In this document: positions 7,104 through 11,210 of the stretch, in pieces
Layout of the letters: each line of letters opens with the position of its first letter
How positions within the stretch are numbered: position 1 is the first letter of the stretch
Source: JAMXLO01 sp041487355
GTDB taxonomy: Bacteria > Pseudomonadota > Alphaproteobacteria > Acetobacterales > Acetobacteraceae
DNA: 11,210 nucleotides
Direction of reading: 5' to 3'
Assembly: GCA_041487355.1 (NCBI GenBank)
Contig: JBGPND010000176.1
Location: 1-11,210 of the forward strand
Position numbers and translations under genes: made by a program
Notes under the pieces: model-generated
What the model saw: the letters and a program-made list of their open reading frames with translations, nothing else
Databases searched by the model: none
Told to the model about the DNA's origin: nothing

Positions 7104-7640
7104 ATGTCACTGCTGATCCGCGACAGCCTGGCCAAGGACGTTCCGGCAATCACCGCGATCTACGGCCACGCGGTGCTGCACGGGAACGCGAGCTTCGAGC
7201 TCGACCCGCCGGACCTTGCCGACATGGCGCGCCGGCGGGAGGCACTGCTGGCCGCCGGGTTTCCCTACCTGGTTGCCGAGGACGACGCCGGCAGGATCGT
7301 CGGCTACAGCTATGCTGGGATCTATTGTCCCCGGCCTGGCTATCGGTTCACGGTGGAGAATTCGGTTTATGTCGCGCCGGACTGCCAGGGGCAGGGCATC
7401 GGCCGCGCCCTGTTGCCGCCGCTGATCACCCGCTGCGAGCAGGCGTGCTTCCGGCTGATGGTCGCGGTGATCGGCGACTCGGCCAACCTTGCCTCGATCC
7501 GGCTACACGAAAGCTGCGGCTTCCGCCACGCCGGCCTGCTGCCTGCCATCGGCTGGAAACACGGGCGCTGGCTGGACTCCGTTCTGATGGTCCGACCACT
7601 CGGCCCGGGAGCCAGCGAACCGCCGCCCCCGGGCTGCTAG
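7104..7640 (+). CDS. GNAT family N-acetyltransferase, phosphinothricin/methionine-sulfoximine acetyltransferase type
   Basis: A 178-residue single-domain GNAT enzyme, normal for the family. It opens with IRDSLAKDVPAITAIYGHAV and continues with ASFELDPP, the usual beginning of Pat/Bar/MddA-like enzymes. The acetyl-CoA pyrophosphate loop QGQGIG is at residues 95-100 after the SVYV strand; SANLASIRLHESCGF (about 126-140) is the typical substrate/CoA helix and strand. Known members transfer acetyl from acetyl-CoA to the amino group of phosphinothricin, methionine sulfoximine or related amino acids in the cytoplasm; the native substrate here is not shown. The ATG at 7104 fits the family start. A TTG at 7059 would add 15 residues running through the hairpin and is less likely. 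No strong ribosome binding site is visible. The C-terminal tail (EPPPPGC) is not conserved family sequence. The gene ends 2 bases from the clpB stop. Confidence 0.9.
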   Translation: MSLLIRDSLAKDVPAITAIYGHAVLHGNASFELDPPDLADMARRREALLAAGFPYLVAEDDAGRIVGYSYAGIYCPRPGYRFTVENSVYVAPDCQGQGIGRALLPPLITRCEQACFRLMVAVIGDSANLASIRLHESCGFRHAGLLPAIGWKHGRWLDSVLMVRPLGPGASEPPPPGC

Positions 7641-7642
7641 GC

Positions 7643-10222
<2,580 letters not shown>

Positions 10223-10229
10223 GTCGGTG

Positions 10230-10234
10230 TCCCT
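10230..10234 (-). promoter_or_regulatory. Ribosome binding site of clpB
   Basis: AGGGA on the minus strand, 7 bases before the ATG whose A is at 10222; this fixes the MDIEKFTERA start typical of ClpB. Confidence 0.7.
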
Positions 10235-10300
10235 GTAAGTAGGCGACCGGCCCGCCTCCGCCCCTGATCAGGCAACGGCGACGTGACCCTTTGGCAAACC

Positions 10301-10329
10301 AATTGGGTCCAGGCAGACTGCGACTCAAG
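10301..10329 (-). promoter_or_regulatory. Candidate heat-shock (sigma-32/RpoH) promoter of clpB
   Basis: On the minus strand CTTGAG (10329-10324) and ACCCAATT (10308-10301) are separated by 15 bases. The RpoH consensus is CTTGAA and CCCCATNT with about 13-15 bases between, so the match is 5 of 6 in the first box and about 6 of 8 in the second. The extended upstream side is C-rich, as in many such promoters. The predicted start would leave a leader of roughly 70 bases before clpB, a classical RpoH target. Confidence 0.65.
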
Positions 10330-10335
10330 AGGGGG
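10329..10335 (+). promoter_or_regulatory. Ribosome binding site of the MOSC gene
   Basis: GAGGGGG lies 6 bases before the ATG at 10342. It selects this ATG over an upstream in-frame TTG (10291). Its first base is also the first base of the clpB -35 box on the other strand. Confidence 0.7.
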
Positions 10336-10341
10336 TGCCAC

Positions 10342-11100
10342 ATGCGAATCGAGTACCTGTACCGCTACCCGGTGAAGGGCCTCACGGCGGAGGCGCTGGA
10401 GGCGGCGGAGGTGGAGCCGGGCGACTGCATTCCGTGGGACCGTGCCTTCGCCCTGGCGCAGGGCGACGCCGGGTTCGATCCCGAGCAGCCGCAATGGCTG
10501 CAGAAGGCGAACTTCATGTGCCTGATGAAGAACGCCCGCATCGCGGCCTTGTTTTCCTTTTTCGAACCGCGCAGCGGCATGCTGGCGATCCGTGCCCCCG
10601 ACGGTTCAGCCGTGGTGGAGAATGCGCTGACGGAGGCCGGGCGGGAGCGGATCGGGAGCTTCCTGGCGGACTATCTGGGCGAGGAGGCACGCGGCGCGCC
10701 GCGCTTTCACCACATCCCTGGCCACAGCTTCTGCGACCAGCGGCGCAAGGTGGTCAGCCTGATCAATCTCGCCAGCCTGCGCGACTTCGAGGCGAAGGTG
10801 GGGGCACGCCGCCATCGCCGGCGCTTCCGCGCCAATGTCTGGTTCAGCGGGGCGCCCGCCTGGAGCGAGCGCGACTGGGTCGGGCGGCAGATCCAGCTCG
10901 GCGGCGCTGTCCTGCGCGTGGCCAAGCCGATCAACCGCTGTGCGGCGACCCAGGTGAACCCCGAGACTGCCGAACGCGACGCCGATCCGGTGGCGGAGCT
11001 GCGCCGCCTCTACGACCACATCGAGCTCGGCGTGCATGCCGAGGTCATCGAAGGCGGGCGGTTCGCGGTGGGGGATGCGATCGAGGTGCTGCCGGAGTGA
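10342..11100 (+). CDS. MOSC domain-containing protein with MOSC N-terminal beta-barrel
   Basis: 252 residues. The opening MRIEYLYRYPVKGL is the signature start of the MOSC N-terminal beta-barrel domain. The C-terminal half carries the MOSC core: PINRC200AATQVNPET, then LRRLYDHIELGVHAEVIEGG, then FAVGDAIEV near the end. C200 lies at the conserved cysteine that binds molybdenum-cofactor sulfur or molybdenum in MOSC relatives such as mARC and the Moco sulfurase C-terminal domain. Family members transfer or carry sulfur on the molybdenum cofactor, or reduce N-hydroxylated compounds as mARC-like enzymes. No ferredoxin domain is fused here (the YcbX type has one), so an electron-donor partner, if needed, must be separate. 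No signal peptide is seen, so it is probably cytoplasmic. The gene is divergent from clpB across 119 bases, with no other Moco gene in view. The precise reaction cannot be assigned from sequence. Confidence 0.93.
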   Translation: MRIEYLYRYPVKGLTAEALEAAEVEPGDCIPWDRAFALAQGDAGFDPEQPQWLQKANFMCLMKNARIAALFSFFEPRSGMLAIRAPDGSAVVENALTEAGRERIGSFLADYLGEEARGAPRFHHIPGHSFCDQRRKVVSLINLASLRDFEAKVGARRHRRRFRANVWFSGAPAWSERDWVGRQIQLGGAVLRVAKPINRCAATQVNPETAERDADPVAELRRLYDHIELGVHAEVIEGGRFAVGDAIEVLPE

Positions 11101-11117
11101 CAGGGACCTCGTCCAAC

Positions 11118-11147
11118 TGTCATTGCGAGGAGCGGCGCGACGCGGCC
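11118..11147 (+). repeat. Partial copy of a dispersed intergenic repeat (CHCEER-x-DA type)
   Basis: TGTCATTGCGAGGAGC followed by GGCGCGACGCGGCC closely matches the left arm of a very common proteobacterial intergenic palindromic repeat. That repeat, when translated, gives the familiar spurious peptide CHCEER-x-DA, and APRND on the other strand. In the usual element ATTGC pairs with a GCAAT about 20-25 bases on; here that right arm is replaced by CCAAAACG, so the copy is degenerate or truncated. It begins 17 bases after the MOSC stop codon. Confidence 0.65.
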
Positions 11148-11210
11148 AAAACGGGGGCGGTTTAAAGACGAGAATTCCCCGGCGGAGCGCGCCCAGCAAA
11201 TAAAACGGGC
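11148..11210. other. Unassigned sequence at the right edge
   Basis: Between the repeat and the window end I see no gene start, terminator or other recognisable element. Confidence 0.5.

Noticed and set aside
10606..11199. Minus-strand frame of 197 codons over the MOSC gene
   Set aside because: It is antisense to a well supported MOSC gene. Its apparent start comes from the dispersed repeat, which gives the typical spurious AAPRND peptide.

Overview
The window is GC-rich DNA from a proteobacterium. The ClpB protein, together with the Pat-type acetyltransferase and the MOSC protein, looks alphaproteobacterial, perhaps Rhodospirillales/Acetobacteraceae. This placement rests on the general look of the proteins, not on a database search.

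Left part (1-6618, minus strand): one unbroken reading frame of at least 2206 codons starts at 6618 and runs off the left edge. It is easily missed because its stop codon lies outside the window and its GC-rich codons create long spurious frames on the opposite strand. Hand translation shows a very large, probably exported, mosaic protein. In order it has: a basic N-terminus with an LEPR-XLL-like sorting motif; T5SS/PEP-CTERM-type repeats with a 50-residue period; Ig-like segments; a vanadium-dependent haloperoxidase (PAP2-fold) domain with all seven vanadate-site residues; more Ig-like and SbsA-like domains; a carboxypeptidase-regulatory-like domain; a proline-rich linker; a metzincin zinc-protease motif with its Met-turn; and the start of a choice-of-anchor-D-like domain. 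Two catalytic signatures, an oxidative halogenation fold and a metalloprotease, on one polypeptide are the most unusual feature of the window.

Middle (6619-7103): a 485-base divergent intergenic region that is locally AT-rich. It carries GC-rich hairpins close to both flanking start codons.

Right part: a GNAT acetyltransferase of the phosphinothricin/methionine-sulfoximine acetyltransferase type (plus strand) ends 2 bases from the stop of the convergent clpB gene (minus strand). clpB encodes a full-length 859-residue disaggregase and has a good heat-shock (sigma-32-type) promoter candidate. That promoter abuts the ribosome binding site of a divergent MOSC-domain gene (plus strand). A partial copy of a widespread dispersed intergenic repeat, the kind that translates to CHCEER-x-DA, follows the MOSC gene.

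The right-hand genes are ordinary chromosomal housekeeping or accessory genes. I see no sequence link between their functions and the giant protein.
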